Shown here: positions 23,155-31,990 of the stretch, piece by piece
Numbering within the stretch: position 1 is the first letter of the stretch
How the letters are laid out: each line of letters begins with the position of its first letter
Source of the DNA: Pseudomonas benzenivorans
Lineage (GTDB): Bacteria; Pseudomonadota; Gammaproteobacteria; Pseudomonadales; Pseudomonadaceae
DNA: 64,000 nucleotides
Assembly: GCF_900100495.1 (NCBI RefSeq)
Contig: NZ_FNCT01000003.1
Span: forward strand, 166,285 to 230,284
Direction: 5' to 3'
Notes under the pieces: generated by a model
Told to the model about the DNA's origin: nothing
What the model saw: the letters and a program-made list of their open reading frames with translations, nothing else
Databases searched by the model: none
Made by a program: the position numbers and the translations under genes

Positions 23155-23244
23155 GTGAAAAAACCTAGCGCTGTTGTACCCCTGCATGCCCAAGCGGCCC
23201 TGCCTCTGCCTCTGTCCTCGACCGAGCGACAGCAGGGGCGCTGA
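23155..23244 (+). CDS. Possible short leader ORF (29 aa)
   Basis: GTG start nine bases after GGAG, encoding MKKPSAVVPLHAQ... and ending TERQQGR. It sits in the leader of the hmfF operon behind an AANAANAA site. The N-terminal composition also fits the first residues of a truncated transporter or other lost gene. Whether it is translated is unknown. Confidence 0.3.
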   Translation: MKKPSAVVPLHAQAALPLPLSSTERQQGR

Positions 23245-23311
23245 GCGCACACCCCGCCACGGGCGGAAACCCTTAACCGACATGTCGCCCAGCAACACGA
23301 CAAGTCGCCAA

Positions 23312-23322
23312 AACAATAACAA
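23312..23322 (+). promoter_or_regulatory. Overlapping AANAANAA (Hfq/Crc-type) sites at hmfF
   Basis: AACAATAACAA contains two overlapping matches (AACAATAA and AATAACAA) immediately before the CGAGG ribosome binding site of hmfF. Confidence 0.5.
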
Positions 23323-23334
23323 CGAGGTACGGCC

Positions 23335-24789
23335 ATGCAGCCTGTGACCACTCCCACACCAGCTACCGACGGAGCCTTGCCAGCAGGCAGCTGTCTGCGC
23401 GGCTGGCTTGACCATCTGCAGCGGCACCAACGCCTGGCAGTGATCCATCCCGGCGTGGACTTGTGTTTCGGCGTTGCGGCGATTGCCAATCGTCTGGACG
23501 GAAAAAGTGCCTCGTTGTTCCCCGAGCCTAGTGGTCATACGATCCCGGTGGTATCCGGTCTGCTCTCCGATCGTCAGTGGATGGCCGAGGCGATGGGCGT
23601 CGAGCCCGGCGAGGTGCTGGCACGTTTCGAACAGGCCAGCCTCAATCCGCTGCCCTGGTATGAAATCTCCGATGCGCCGTGCCAGCAGGTGGTGCACCGC
23701 GAAGTCGACCTGAACAAACAGTTGCCGATCCCCACTCATAACGAGCACGACAGTGGCCCCTACATCACCGCCGGCTTGCTGATCACCCGCAACCCGCGCA
23801 CCGGGGTGCAGAACGTCTCTATCCACCGCCTTCAGGTGAGTAGCCCGAACCGCCTCGGTGCGCTGTTGTTGCCGCGCCATGCCCTGGCGTTCTTTCAAGA
23901 GGTGGAAGCACGCGGCGAGGACCTGGAGGTGGCGGTGGTGATCGGCGCCGACCCGCTGACCCTGTTGGCTTCCCAGGCCATCGTGCCGATCGATCACGAT
24001 GAACTGGAAATTGCCGGCGCCCTGCACGGACGGCCATTGCCGGTGGCGCGTTGTGTGACCAACCGGATCCGCGTGCCGGCCGAGGCCGAGATCGTCGTAG
24101 AGGGCCGCCTGCTGGCCCAGGCGCGGGAAATGGAAGGCCCGTTCGGTGAATTCCCACAGTACTACGGCGAGCGCGCCGAGCGCCACGTGATCGAGGTTGA
24201 CGCCATCACCCACCGCCGCGCGCCGATCTTCCACACCATCGTCGGCGGCGGTCTCGAGCACCTGCTGCTCGGGGGTATCCCGCGCGAGGCAAGCATGCTC
24301 GCCCATCTGCGCCGCAGCTTTCCCTGCGTGCGCGACGTGCACCTGGCCAAGGGCGGGGTGTGCCGCTACCACCTCTACGTGCAGATCGACAAACGCTCCG
24401 AGGGTGAGGCGAAGAACGTGATCCTCGGCGCCCTCGGCGGTCACTACGACATCAAACACGTCACCGTGGTCGATTTGGATGTGGATATCCACAACCCGAG
24501 CGAAGTGGAGTGGGCGATCGCCACGCGCTTCCAGGCCGATCGCGACCTGGTGCAGATCCACGAGTCGCAAGGCTCCAAGCTCGACCCCTCCACCCGTGAA
24601 GGCGTGGGCTCCAAGTTGGGGTTCGATGCCACGGTGCCGCTCAGTGCGCCGTCGTTCAAGTTTCTGAGAATCCAAGTGCCAGGCGAGTCAGAGGTGGATC
24701 TTGCCCAGGTAATAGATGACGCGGCAGGTGACTGGCGTCAGCGAGTCTTGGCTGAAACGACGGCGGAGAGCCGTCATGAACCGAGCTGA
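23335..24789 (+). CDS. hmfF: UbiD-family decarboxylase, probable 2,5-furandicarboxylate decarboxylase (HmfF-like)
   Basis: 484 residues. Conserved UbiD blocks are visible: HNEHDSGPYITAGLLITRNP and NVSIHRLQV (the Arg of the prFMN site), VVIGADPLTLLASQ, and EGPFGEFPQYYGERAE, which holds the Glu residues of the E-R-E catalytic set. The family needs prenylated FMN, supplied by the UbiX homologue at the end of the same operon. HmfF of hmf clusters decarboxylates 2,5-furandicarboxylate to 2-furoate. The related HudA acts on pyrrole-2-carboxylate, so the substrate rests mainly on gene context. Confidence 0.78.
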   Translation: MQPVTTPTPATDGALPAGSCLRGWLDHLQRHQRLAVIHPGVDLCFGVAAIANRLDGKSASLFPEPSGHTIPVVSGLLSDRQWMAEAMGVEPGEVLARFEQASLNPLPWYEISDAPCQQVVHREVDLNKQLPIPTHNEHDSGPYITAGLLITRNPRTGVQNVSIHRLQVSSPNRLGALLLPRHALAFFQEVEARGEDLEVAVVIGADPLTLLASQAIVPIDHDELEIAGALHGRPLPVARCVTNRIRVPAEAEIVVEGRLLAQAREMEGPFGEFPQYYGERAERHVIEVDAITHRRAPIFHTIVGGGLEHLLLGGIPREASMLAHLRRSFPCVRDVHLAKGGVCRYHLYVQIDKRSEGEAKNVILGALGGHYDIKHVTVVDLDVDIHNPSEVEWAIATRFQADRDLVQIHESQGSKLDPSTREGVGSKLGFDATVPLSAPSFKFLRIQVPGESEVDLAQVIDDAAGDWRQRVLAETTAESRHEPS

Positions 24790-24930
24790 TGACCCGCCCT
24801 GAAAGGTGCCTGGCGCTCGACAGCCCCCTCAGCGGGGGGGCGTGGCTCACCATTGCCTTTCCGTCGCTATAGCAGTCCTGCCTAACAATAGATCGTCTGA
24901 TGTGATCCACACTACCCAAGGAGAAATCCA

Positions 24931-25911
24931 ATGAAGACAAGAACAAAAATGATGGGTGTCATCTTCGCTGCAGCAGCCTTCGTGTTCAGTGCAGCAGCGA
25001 GCGCCAAGGACCTGAGGCTGGGCCTGATCGTGCCGGGAACCCACGCCTGGTCCGTCGCGGCCACAGCCATGGGCAACGATCTGCGAGAACGCTCCGACGG
25101 CAAGTACAGCGTCACCATCTTCCCGGCCGGCCAGCTTGGCAGCGAGGCGCGGATGCTGCAGCAACTACAAACCGGGGCACTGGACATGGCCTTCATGACC
25201 ACGGCCGAGATCACCAACCGCATCCCCGATTTTGGCGTGCTCTATGCCCCCTACCTCGTGCACAACGTCAAACAGGCCGGCACATTACTGAATGGCCCGA
25301 CGGCACAGGGCCTGCTCGACAAGTTGCCGGCGGAGGCTGGTGTTGTGGGCCTGGGCTATGGCACTGCAGGCATGCGTTTGATGCTCAATGCTTACCCGAC
25401 CAACAGCATCGCCGCGATCAATGGCCGAAAAATGCGTATTACGCCCTTTGCGCCGGTTAAGGATTTTTATCAGCTGCTTGGCGCGGCCTCGACTCCGATG
25501 CCGCTACCCGATGTATACGACGCGTTAGCCAACGGTCAGGTCGACGGCGTTGACGCCGATCTGGAGCTGGTCTGGAAGCTGCGGCTGTATGAGCGCGGCA
25601 GCGTGCTGGTGCAGAGCAACCACATGATGTTCCCGGTCGTTGGCCTGGTCTCCGGCCGGCTCTGGGCTCAGCTCAGCCCAGAGGACCGAGCCTTGCTCGG
25701 CGGGCTTGCGAAAAAGCACCTGAACAACCTCTTCGGGCAATACACCGCTATCGAGGCAGAGATGCTGGAGAACGTGCAGAAGGCCGGCGTCAAGGTGGTT
25801 CCGGCGGGTCCCGAGTTCTTCGGCGACAAGCTGCAGCAATGGGAAACCCTCTGGCTTAAGAAGGCGCCGGTGCTGGCTGACCTGCGCCGCGAAGCCGCAG
25901 CGATTCGATAA
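24931..25911 (+). CDS. TRAP transporter solute-binding protein (DctP family)
   Basis: 326 residues with a Sec signal peptide (MKTRTKMMGVIFAAAAFVFS..., cleavage near ASA/KDL). The mature part opens DLRLGLIVPGTHAWSVAA and contains the DctP signature around GRKMRITPFAPVKDFYQLLGA, where the Arg usually clamps a substrate carboxylate. Periplasmic. It is followed by the small and large membrane subunits, so this is a complete tripartite carrier. Within the operon it probably captures furan carboxylates such as furandicarboxylate. Confidence 0.85.
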   Translation: MKTRTKMMGVIFAAAAFVFSAAASAKDLRLGLIVPGTHAWSVAATAMGNDLRERSDGKYSVTIFPAGQLGSEARMLQQLQTGALDMAFMTTAEITNRIPDFGVLYAPYLVHNVKQAGTLLNGPTAQGLLDKLPAEAGVVGLGYGTAGMRLMLNAYPTNSIAAINGRKMRITPFAPVKDFYQLLGAASTPMPLPDVYDALANGQVDGVDADLELVWKLRLYERGSVLVQSNHMMFPVVGLVSGRLWAQLSPEDRALLGGLAKKHLNNLFGQYTAIEAEMLENVQKAGVKVVPAGPEFFGDKLQQWETLWLKKAPVLADLRREAAAIR

Positions 25912-25986
25912 TCGAAGCCTCCCCTGGTTCGGCAGCGCTGCCTGCCGGACGGGCTGCTCCTGCTTGACCGTATTCAAGGAGTGCAA

Positions 25987-26565
25987 ATGGTTCATTCAAT
26001 TCAAACGCTCAGTAACGGGATTGGTTGGTGCGAGCGGGGACTGATGCGTGTGCTGGTTCTCGCTCTACCGCTGATGATCCTGGTCAACGTCACCGGTCGC
26101 GCCCTGAAGATGCCGATCTTCTGGCTAGATGAGCTGGCCATTCTGACCATGGTTTGGCTGGCCATGATCGGCCTCTCCGTGACCCTCAAGAGTCGTGATG
26201 CCGTCGCGGTGACCCTGCTGCAGGATGCCGTTCCCCCAGCGCTCAGAAGGGGCCTGCAGTGCATTTCCGATGGCCTGGTGCTGGTGTTCGCCGTGGCCAT
26301 GCTGGTGCTCTGCTACCTGTGGTTCGATCCGCTCTTGTTGATCAGTACGGGCTTCGACTTTCAGGCATTTGCCGCGAAATCATTCAACTTCATCTATCAG
26401 GAACCCACAGCGACCCTGGGCATTGCCAAGGTCTGGTTCTGGCTGATTTTGCCGCTGGTGGCGTTGTCCAGCAGTGTGCACGCCTTGGCCAATCTGCTGC
26501 AGACGCTGACCGGCCCTCAGGCGGAGTTCCTCAAGCACACAGCCCGTGTCAATTCTGGAGAGTGA
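25987..26565 (+). CDS. TRAP transporter small membrane subunit (DctQ family)
   Basis: 192 residues with four hydrophobic segments (for example VLVLALPLMILVNVTGRAL and DGLVLVFAVAMLVLCYLWF), and the family's motif FWLDELAILTMVWLAMIG, in which WLDEL resembles the usual W.EE. The start ATG at 25987 lies behind AAGGAG; a GTG two codons earlier overlaps that site. Works with the DctM subunit in the inner membrane. Confidence 0.82.
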   Translation: MVHSIQTLSNGIGWCERGLMRVLVLALPLMILVNVTGRALKMPIFWLDELAILTMVWLAMIGLSVTLKSRDAVAVTLLQDAVPPALRRGLQCISDGLVLVFAVAMLVLCYLWFDPLLLISTGFDFQAFAAKSFNFIYQEPTATLGIAKVWFWLILPLVALSSSVHALANLLQTLTGPQAEFLKHTARVNSGE

Positions 26566-26568
26566 CCC

Positions 26569-27831
26569 ATGGCCGCGACTATTTTTATCGTGCTGCTGTT
26601 CATCGGCCTGCCCATCGCGCTGGTATTGGCGGTCACCGCCATGTCCTACATCCAGCTGAGTGGCAATAGCGTGTTGTTTCTCTCCTATCCGCAGCAATTC
26701 TTCGGAGGGCTGGACAACTACGGTTTGCTGGCGATTCCGTTGTTCATGCTAGTGGGGGAGCTGATGAATGAGGGGGGCATAACCAAGCGGTTGGTGGCCT
26801 TTGCCTCGGTCTTTCTCGGCGCCGTCCGCGGCGGCCTGGCCTACATCAACATCATCGCCAATATGATGCTGGCGTCCATTGTCGGCTCGGCCACTGCGCA
26901 AGTGGCGGTGATGGCGCAGGTCATGGTGCCGGAGATGCACAGCAAGGGTTATGACCGCAATTTCGCCACGGCGACCACGGCGGCCGGGGCCTTGCTGGCA
27001 CCGGTGATTCCGCCGTCAATGCTGTTCGTCATCTTCGGCGTGTTGGCGCAGATCTCCATCGGTGACCTGTTCATCGCCGGCATAGTGCCGGGGGTGCTGA
27101 TGGCCGGAGGCTTTGTCGCCATCATTGCGCTGCTCGGCTTTTATTATCAGTACCCAGCCAGCGAGCGCCTGAGCCGGGCAGAGAAACTGAACAACATTCT
27201 CCGCAGTCTGCCGTCGCTCAGCGTGCCCGTGGTGATGATAGGCAGCATTCTCGGTGGTGTGGCTACTCCGACCGAGGCCGCCGCCGTGGGCGCGGCGATG
27301 GCAGTCTTGGTCGGGCGTTTCGCCCATGGAGAAATGAAGTTCGAGCGTATGGGCGGCATGCTGTTGAGGGTCGGCATCAACAGTGGCGTGGTGCTGGCCC
27401 TGGTGGCGGCCGCCGCGGTTTTCGGCTGGGTGATCGTCTATGAAAGGATTCCGCAGCAGCTTGGCGAGGTGATGCAGAGCATGACCTCCGATCCATTCAT
27501 CTACATGCTGCTGGTGATTGCCCTGCTGCTGGTCGTGGGCATGGTCATCGACGGCATCGCGGCTCTGATCCTGCTGGTACCGATCCTGTTGCCGGTGGCC
27601 CAGGGCGTCTATGGCATCAACCCCTATCACTTGGGGGTAGTGATGTGCATCAACCTCACTATGGGGCTGCTGACACCACCTGTCGGGGCGGCCCTTTATG
27701 TCGCTTCCCGCGTTACGGGTTGTCGGCCCAGCGAGATCATGCGGCCTCTGCTGCCTTTCCTGCTGGTGACTCTGTTGATCATGGTGCTGATTGCCTGGCA
27801 GCCCGGCTTGGTGACCGCATTCATTTCATGA
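26569..27831 (+). CDS. TRAP transporter large membrane subunit (DctM family)
   Basis: 420 residues with about 12 transmembrane segments, starting MAATIFIVLLFIGLPIALVL. Conserved DctM features include IPLFMLVGELMNEGGI, GSATAQVAVMAQVMVPEM and APVIPPSMLFVIFGVLA. It is the sodium-driven transport subunit. The start is 3 bp after the DctQ stop. Confidence 0.9.
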   Translation: MAATIFIVLLFIGLPIALVLAVTAMSYIQLSGNSVLFLSYPQQFFGGLDNYGLLAIPLFMLVGELMNEGGITKRLVAFASVFLGAVRGGLAYINIIANMMLASIVGSATAQVAVMAQVMVPEMHSKGYDRNFATATTAAGALLAPVIPPSMLFVIFGVLAQISIGDLFIAGIVPGVLMAGGFVAIIALLGFYYQYPASERLSRAEKLNNILRSLPSLSVPVVMIGSILGGVATPTEAAAVGAAMAVLVGRFAHGEMKFERMGGMLLRVGINSGVVLALVAAAAVFGWVIVYERIPQQLGEVMQSMTSDPFIYMLLVIALLLVVGMVIDGIAALILLVPILLPVAQGVYGINPYHLGVVMCINLTMGLLTPPVGAALYVASRVTGCRPSEIMRPLLPFLLVTLLIMVLIAWQPGLVTAFIS

Positions 27832-27901
27832 AAGGCCCCGCCTTAGTGGGCGGAACTCTCACCCGGCCATCCCCGCCGGAGATCAAGCTGGAGAAAATGC
27901 T

Positions 27902-28660
27902 GTGAACCGAATGAAAGACAAGGTGGCGATCATTACCGGCGCCGCGCAAGGAATAGGTGCTACCTACGCCAAGGCACTGGCTGCCGAGGGGGCGCAGGTC
28001 GTCCTCTGCGACCTGAATACCCCGAACGAGACCGCGGCGGCGATCCGCGCCGAGGGCGGCAGCGCCCTGGCGCTGGCCTGCGATGTCACCGACGGCGCCG
28101 CCGTGCAAGCCATGGTCGCGGCGGCGGTGGCGGAATTCGGCGGCGTGCAGGTGCTGGTCAATAACGCCGCGCTGTTCGCCACCCTCGAACTCAAGCCCTT
28201 CGAGCAGACCAGCTCGGCGGAGTGGGACAAGATCATGGCGGTCAACGTGCGCGGCTCCTTCGAGTGCGCCAAGGCGGTGCTGCCGGTGATGCGCAAACAG
28301 GGCTACGGCAAGATCGTCAACATCGCCTCGGCCACCGCCTTCAAGGGCGCGCCGATGATGCTCGCCTATGTCGCCTCGAAGGGCGCGGTGATCGCTATGA
28401 CCCGTTCCATTGCCCGCGAGGTGGGCGATGCCGGGATTCGCTGCAACTGCCTGGCCCCCGGCCTAACCATGAGCGCCAACGTGCAGGCCAACGTCGCCTG
28501 GGCCGACGACATCGTGCGCAACAACATCGCCAGCCGCTGCCTCAAGCGCGAGGCAGTGCCGGAAGACTTGATCGGCGCGCTGCTGTTCCTGGCCAGCGCC
28601 GACAGCGACTTCATGAGCGGCCAGACTGTGGTGGTCGACGGCGGCTCGGTGACCCACTGA
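27902..28660 (+). CDS. SDR family oxidoreductase
   Basis: 252 residues, classical SDR. The cofactor motif is TGAAQGIGATYA (residues about 12-23), Asp in DLN favours NAD, NNAA is the structural motif, and the catalytic Ser-Tyr-Lys are in NIASAT and YVASKGA. The start is a GTG behind CTGGAGAA; an ATG three codons later is an alternative. Located between the TRAP carrier and the hydroxylase-like gene, it probably oxidises a furan alcohol (furfuryl alcohol or a hydroxymethylfuroate) to the aldehyde. That substrate is inferred. Confidence 0.82.
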   Translation: MNRMKDKVAIITGAAQGIGATYAKALAAEGAQVVLCDLNTPNETAAAIRAEGGSALALACDVTDGAAVQAMVAAAVAEFGGVQVLVNNAALFATLELKPFEQTSSAEWDKIMAVNVRGSFECAKAVLPVMRKQGYGKIVNIASATAFKGAPMMLAYVASKGAVIAMTRSIAREVGDAGIRCNCLAPGLTMSANVQANVAWADDIVRNNIASRCLKREAVPEDLIGALLFLASADSDFMSGQTVVVDGGSVTH

Positions 28661-28710
28661 TAGGGGGGAATCCATGCGCAGCCGATATTTCATTGAAAGG
28701 GTAAACCGTT

Positions 28711-29499
28711 ATGAATCGTGAACAACAAATCGTTGAGCGTTCGCACGCATACCGCGAGAGCTATCGTGCGTCCACACCCAGCTGGTATCGCGGCGAAATG
28801 CACCTGGCTTTCACCCTGCTATTCACCGGCGGGGTGCTCTGGTACTGCGCCAGCCAGATTGTCGATGCGAGCTGGCAGGAGTGGTTGCTGGTGGTAGTGC
28901 CGATGTTCCTGTTCGGCAATTGGGCCGAATGGGCGGGCCACCGTTATTTGCTACACAGCCCGAGGAGCTGGCTCAAGCCGGCCTACAAGCGGCATGTCGC
29001 CACCCACCATCAGTTCTTCTCGCACAAGACGCTGGACTATCACGGCCATCAGGATTGGCGCGCTCTGCTGTTTCCCCCATTCGCTCCTGTGTTGTTCGTG
29101 CTGGCCGCGCTGCCGCTGGCCCTGCTGCTGGGCACGTTATGGACGGCCAACGCGGGCTATATCGCAATGCTGACGATGGCGGCCTACTTCCTGATGTACG
29201 AAGGCCTGCACACGCTGTCGCACCTTGAGCATCCGCTGCTCGATGCCATGCCGCTGGTCAACACGGTGCGCCGCATGCATGTCCTGCATCACAACCCGGA
29301 CTTCATGCACACGCGCAATTTCAACCTGACTTTTCCGATCTGCGATGCACTGTTTGGCACCAGTGACTTGAACAAGGGCGTGCTGGGCACGCTGTTCAAC
29401 GGTATGTCGGATGCGGCGCGCAAACCCGAGGACCAGGCTCGCGTTGATGCGCAGCAGGTCGAGCGCGCGCCCAAAGCGGCTACCGAACACCAGCTCTGA
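28711..29499 (+). CDS. Fatty acid hydroxylase / sterol desaturase superfamily protein (diiron)
   Basis: 262 residues with several membrane segments (MHLAFTLLFTGGVLWYCA, WLLVVVPMFLF, and a pair near 120-155). The histidine boxes of the membrane diiron hydroxylases are present: GHRYLLHSP (H-x4-H), HVATHHQFFSHK (H-x3-HH), HTLSHLEHP and MHVLHHN (H-x2-HH). No similar gene is part of the classical hmf cluster, in which HmfH oxidises hydroxymethylfurfural. Hydroxylation of a methyl group on a furan ring, followed by the SDR and the aldehyde dehydrogenase, would fit the gene order. The substrate is speculative. Confidence 0.8.
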   Translation: MNREQQIVERSHAYRESYRASTPSWYRGEMHLAFTLLFTGGVLWYCASQIVDASWQEWLLVVVPMFLFGNWAEWAGHRYLLHSPRSWLKPAYKRHVATHHQFFSHKTLDYHGHQDWRALLFPPFAPVLFVLAALPLALLLGTLWTANAGYIAMLTMAAYFLMYEGLHTLSHLEHPLLDAMPLVNTVRRMHVLHHNPDFMHTRNFNLTFPICDALFGTSDLNKGVLGTLFNGMSDAARKPEDQARVDAQQVERAPKAATEHQL

Positions 29500-29570
29500 C
29501 AGCGAATCAGCGAGCGGTCGGCTCTGGTGGTCGACCGCGGCTCGCTGATCCACGGAATACCGGAGGACTC

Positions 29571-31013
29571 ATGCAAAGTAGACATTTCATCGATGGACAA
29601 TGGACCGATGCGGGACGTTGGGCGGACAGCTTCGACCCGGCCAGCTGCGAGTTGATCGGCTGCTTCGCCGATGGCGGCGAAGCCGAGGCGCAAGCGGCGG
29701 TCTCCGCCGCCGCGCGCGCCTTCGCCAACCCGCAGTGGTCACAGAACCCGCGCCTGCGCCAGCAATTGCTGCTGGACTGGGCCGCAGGCCTCAAGGCACG
29801 CCAGGAGGAACTGGCGCAGCTGCTCACCCGCGAGAATGGCAAGGCCCTGGCGCAATCGCGCGGCGAGATAGCTGGGGCGATTTCCGAGATTGTCTATTAT
29901 GCCGGTCTGGCCCGGCACAACCCCGGCCATGTGCTGGAGGTGGCGCCTGGCGAGTTCTCCACCATGCTGCGTGAGCCGGCCGGAGTCGCGGGCCTGATCA
30001 TCCCATGGAATGCCCCGGCGGTGCTGCTGGTGCGCGCCCTTGCTCCGGCGCTGGCGGCCGGCTGCACCGCGGTGATCAAGCCGGCGCCGCAGACCGCGCT
30101 ATTCAACGCGGCCATGCTCGAGCCGCTATTCGCCCTACCGAGTCTACCGGCCGGAGTGGTCAACCTATTCGCTGAAACTGGGCATGTCGGCGCGGCGTAC
30201 CTGGTGGCTTCGCCGCTGGTAGATGTGCTCAGTTTTACTGGCTCCACCGCAACCGGCCAGCGCATCATGCAAGACGCCGCAGCGACCATGAAGAAGCTGT
30301 CCCTTGAACTCGGCGGCAAGTCCTGTTGCCTGGTCTTCGAGGATACCGACGTCGAGGCTATCGCACCGAAGCTGGCGGCAGCAGCAACTATCATTTCCGG
30401 CCAACAGTGCACCGCCGCACGGCGCGTGCTGGTGCAGGCCAGCCGTTTTGCCGAGATGAAACGTGCGCTCAGTGCCGCGCTCGACGAAATCCGCCTGGGC
30501 CACGGTTTGGAGGCGGCGACGCAAATGGGCCCGCTGATCGACTGGCAGTCGCGCGACAAGGTCGAGAGGCGCATCGCCGAGGCGCTGGACTGTTGCGACG
30601 AGGTGCTGCTGGCCGGCGGCCGCCCGGATGGTGCGCTGAGTCAGGGCGCCTTCCTCGCCCCTGCACTGATCGCCCACCGCGACAGCGGCGCGTTCTTCTG
30701 CCAGGAGGAAATCTTCGGCCCGCTGCTGGTGTTGGAAGCTTTCGACGACGAGGTCGAGGCGGTAACTCGTGCCAACCACAGCGAGTTCGGCCTCTCCGCC
30801 AGCGTCTGGACCAATGATGGCGCGCGGGCCTGGCGGGTCGCGCGCGCACTGCGCAACGGCACTGTATGGCTCAATGACCACAACAAACTGTTCGCCGAGG
30901 CAGAGACCGGCGGCTACCGCAAGAGTGGCTTGGGCCGCTTGCACGGGGTCGATGCATTGCTGGATTTTAGCGAGCTCAAACACATCTACCAGAGCGTCGG
31001 CACTCTGGGCTGA
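29571..31013 (+). CDS. Aldehyde dehydrogenase family protein
   Basis: 480 residues. Typical NAD(P)-dependent aldehyde dehydrogenase motifs: GLIIPWNAPAVLLVRALAPA, the Glu in LSLELGGKSCCLVF, the catalytic Cys in GQQCTAARRVLV and EEIFGPLLVLEAF. Likely oxidises furfural or 5-formylfuroate to the acid, producing the substrate for the ligase HmfD or the decarboxylase HmfF. The substrate is inferred from the neighbourhood. The start at 29571 follows GGAGG. Confidence 0.88.
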   Translation: MQSRHFIDGQWTDAGRWADSFDPASCELIGCFADGGEAEAQAAVSAAARAFANPQWSQNPRLRQQLLLDWAAGLKARQEELAQLLTRENGKALAQSRGEIAGAISEIVYYAGLARHNPGHVLEVAPGEFSTMLREPAGVAGLIIPWNAPAVLLVRALAPALAAGCTAVIKPAPQTALFNAAMLEPLFALPSLPAGVVNLFAETGHVGAAYLVASPLVDVLSFTGSTATGQRIMQDAAATMKKLSLELGGKSCCLVFEDTDVEAIAPKLAAAATIISGQQCTAARRVLVQASRFAEMKRALSAALDEIRLGHGLEAATQMGPLIDWQSRDKVERRIAEALDCCDEVLLAGGRPDGALSQGAFLAPALIAHRDSGAFFCQEEIFGPLLVLEAFDDEVEAVTRANHSEFGLSASVWTNDGARAWRVARALRNGTVWLNDHNKLFAEAETGGYRKSGLGRLHGVDALLDFSELKHIYQSVGTLG

Positions 31014-31027
31014 CGGCAAAGGCGAGG

Positions 31028-31990
31028 ATGACGACGGTGGAACTGCGCCAACTGAAGTACTTCACCTGCCTTTACGAGGAAGGCTCGGTTACCCGCGCGG
31101 CGCAGCGACTGAACATCGTCCAGCCGGCGCTATCCATGCAGATCGCCAGGCTCGAGGAGGAGCTCGGCCAGACATTGTTCGAGCGCAGCTCCAAGGGCAT
31201 GACGCCAACCGAGGCCGGCGAGCAGGCCTACCGACTGTTCATGCCGGTACTCGGGCAGATCCTCGAGGCGCGGCAGACCCTGATCAATCGTAGCGGCGAG
31301 ATCGGTGGGCGGGTCAGCGCCGGGCTCATCGCCTCAGCGACCAACAATGCTTTGGCCAGCACCCTGGCCTACTTCGTTGAGCATCACCCTGAGGTGGAGC
31401 TGTGCGTGACATCCGGTTACAGCCAGGAACTGATCGAGAAGGTGCTGGCCGGCGTGCTGGATTTCGCGGTGATCAACCAGAGCTTTCAACAGGACAACCT
31501 GCTGGGGCACGACATCCTCGACGAGGAGCTGCTGCTGGCCACCGGCGCGGCCAACCGCCTGAACGGCCCATTGCCGCTGCCACTGGCCAGCCTACCTGGG
31601 CTGAAGCTGGTGCTGCCGTCGCGGCGCCACGGGTTGCGTATGGTCATCGACCAGCGGCTCGCCAGCCTGGGGTTGGAGGTTACTCCCCAGCTGGAGGTGG
31701 ACGATCTGGCGGTGATCGAGGACTTCCTCCGTCGCAGCGACTGGGTCAGCCTGCTGCCGGCTACTGTGCTGCACCGCGGCCTGCACGAAGGCGCTCTGCG
31801 CGCCTACCCACTCGCCGCACCGGGGATTACCCGGCGCATGGTCTGTGTGTACGACCCGCGCCGTCCGTTGACCCCGGCGGCGATGTTGTTCATTGAGGTG
31901 ATCGGTAAAAACATGATGGCGGCACTGAATACCATTCATTTTTACAAGGAAGGCCAGATTGAGGAGAGCGAGCATGAGCGAGTTGATTAA
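31028..31990 (+). CDS. LysR family transcriptional regulator
   Basis: 320 residues. The N-terminal winged helix-turn-helix is clear (LRQLKYFTCLYEEGSVTRAAQRLNI..., residues 5-65), followed by the two-lobed effector domain, starting about residue 95 (RVSAGLIASATNNALASTLAY). It lies inside the hmfF operon between the aldehyde dehydrogenase and hmfG, unusual since LysR genes are mostly divergent. Its last 17 bp overlap hmfG. LysR regulators (HmfR) occur in known hmf clusters, so it probably senses a furan acid and controls this island. Confidence 0.85.
   Translation: MTTVELRQLKYFTCLYEEGSVTRAAQRLNIVQPALSMQIARLEEELGQTLFERSSKGMTPTEAGEQAYRLFMPVLGQILEARQTLINRSGEIGGRVSAGLIASATNNALASTLAYFVEHHPEVELCVTSGYSQELIEKVLAGVLDFAVINQSFQQDNLLGHDILDEELLLATGAANRLNGPLPLPLASLPGLKLVLPSRRHGLRMVIDQRLASLGLEVTPQLEVDDLAVIEDFLRRSDWVSLLPATVLHRGLHEGALRAYPLAAPGITRRMVCVYDPRRPLTPAAMLFIEVIGKNMMAALNTIHFYKEGQIEESEHERVD

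Noticed and set aside
23128..24675. 515-aa open frame on the minus strand
   Set aside because: Antisense shadow of hmfF; no domain and no start signal.
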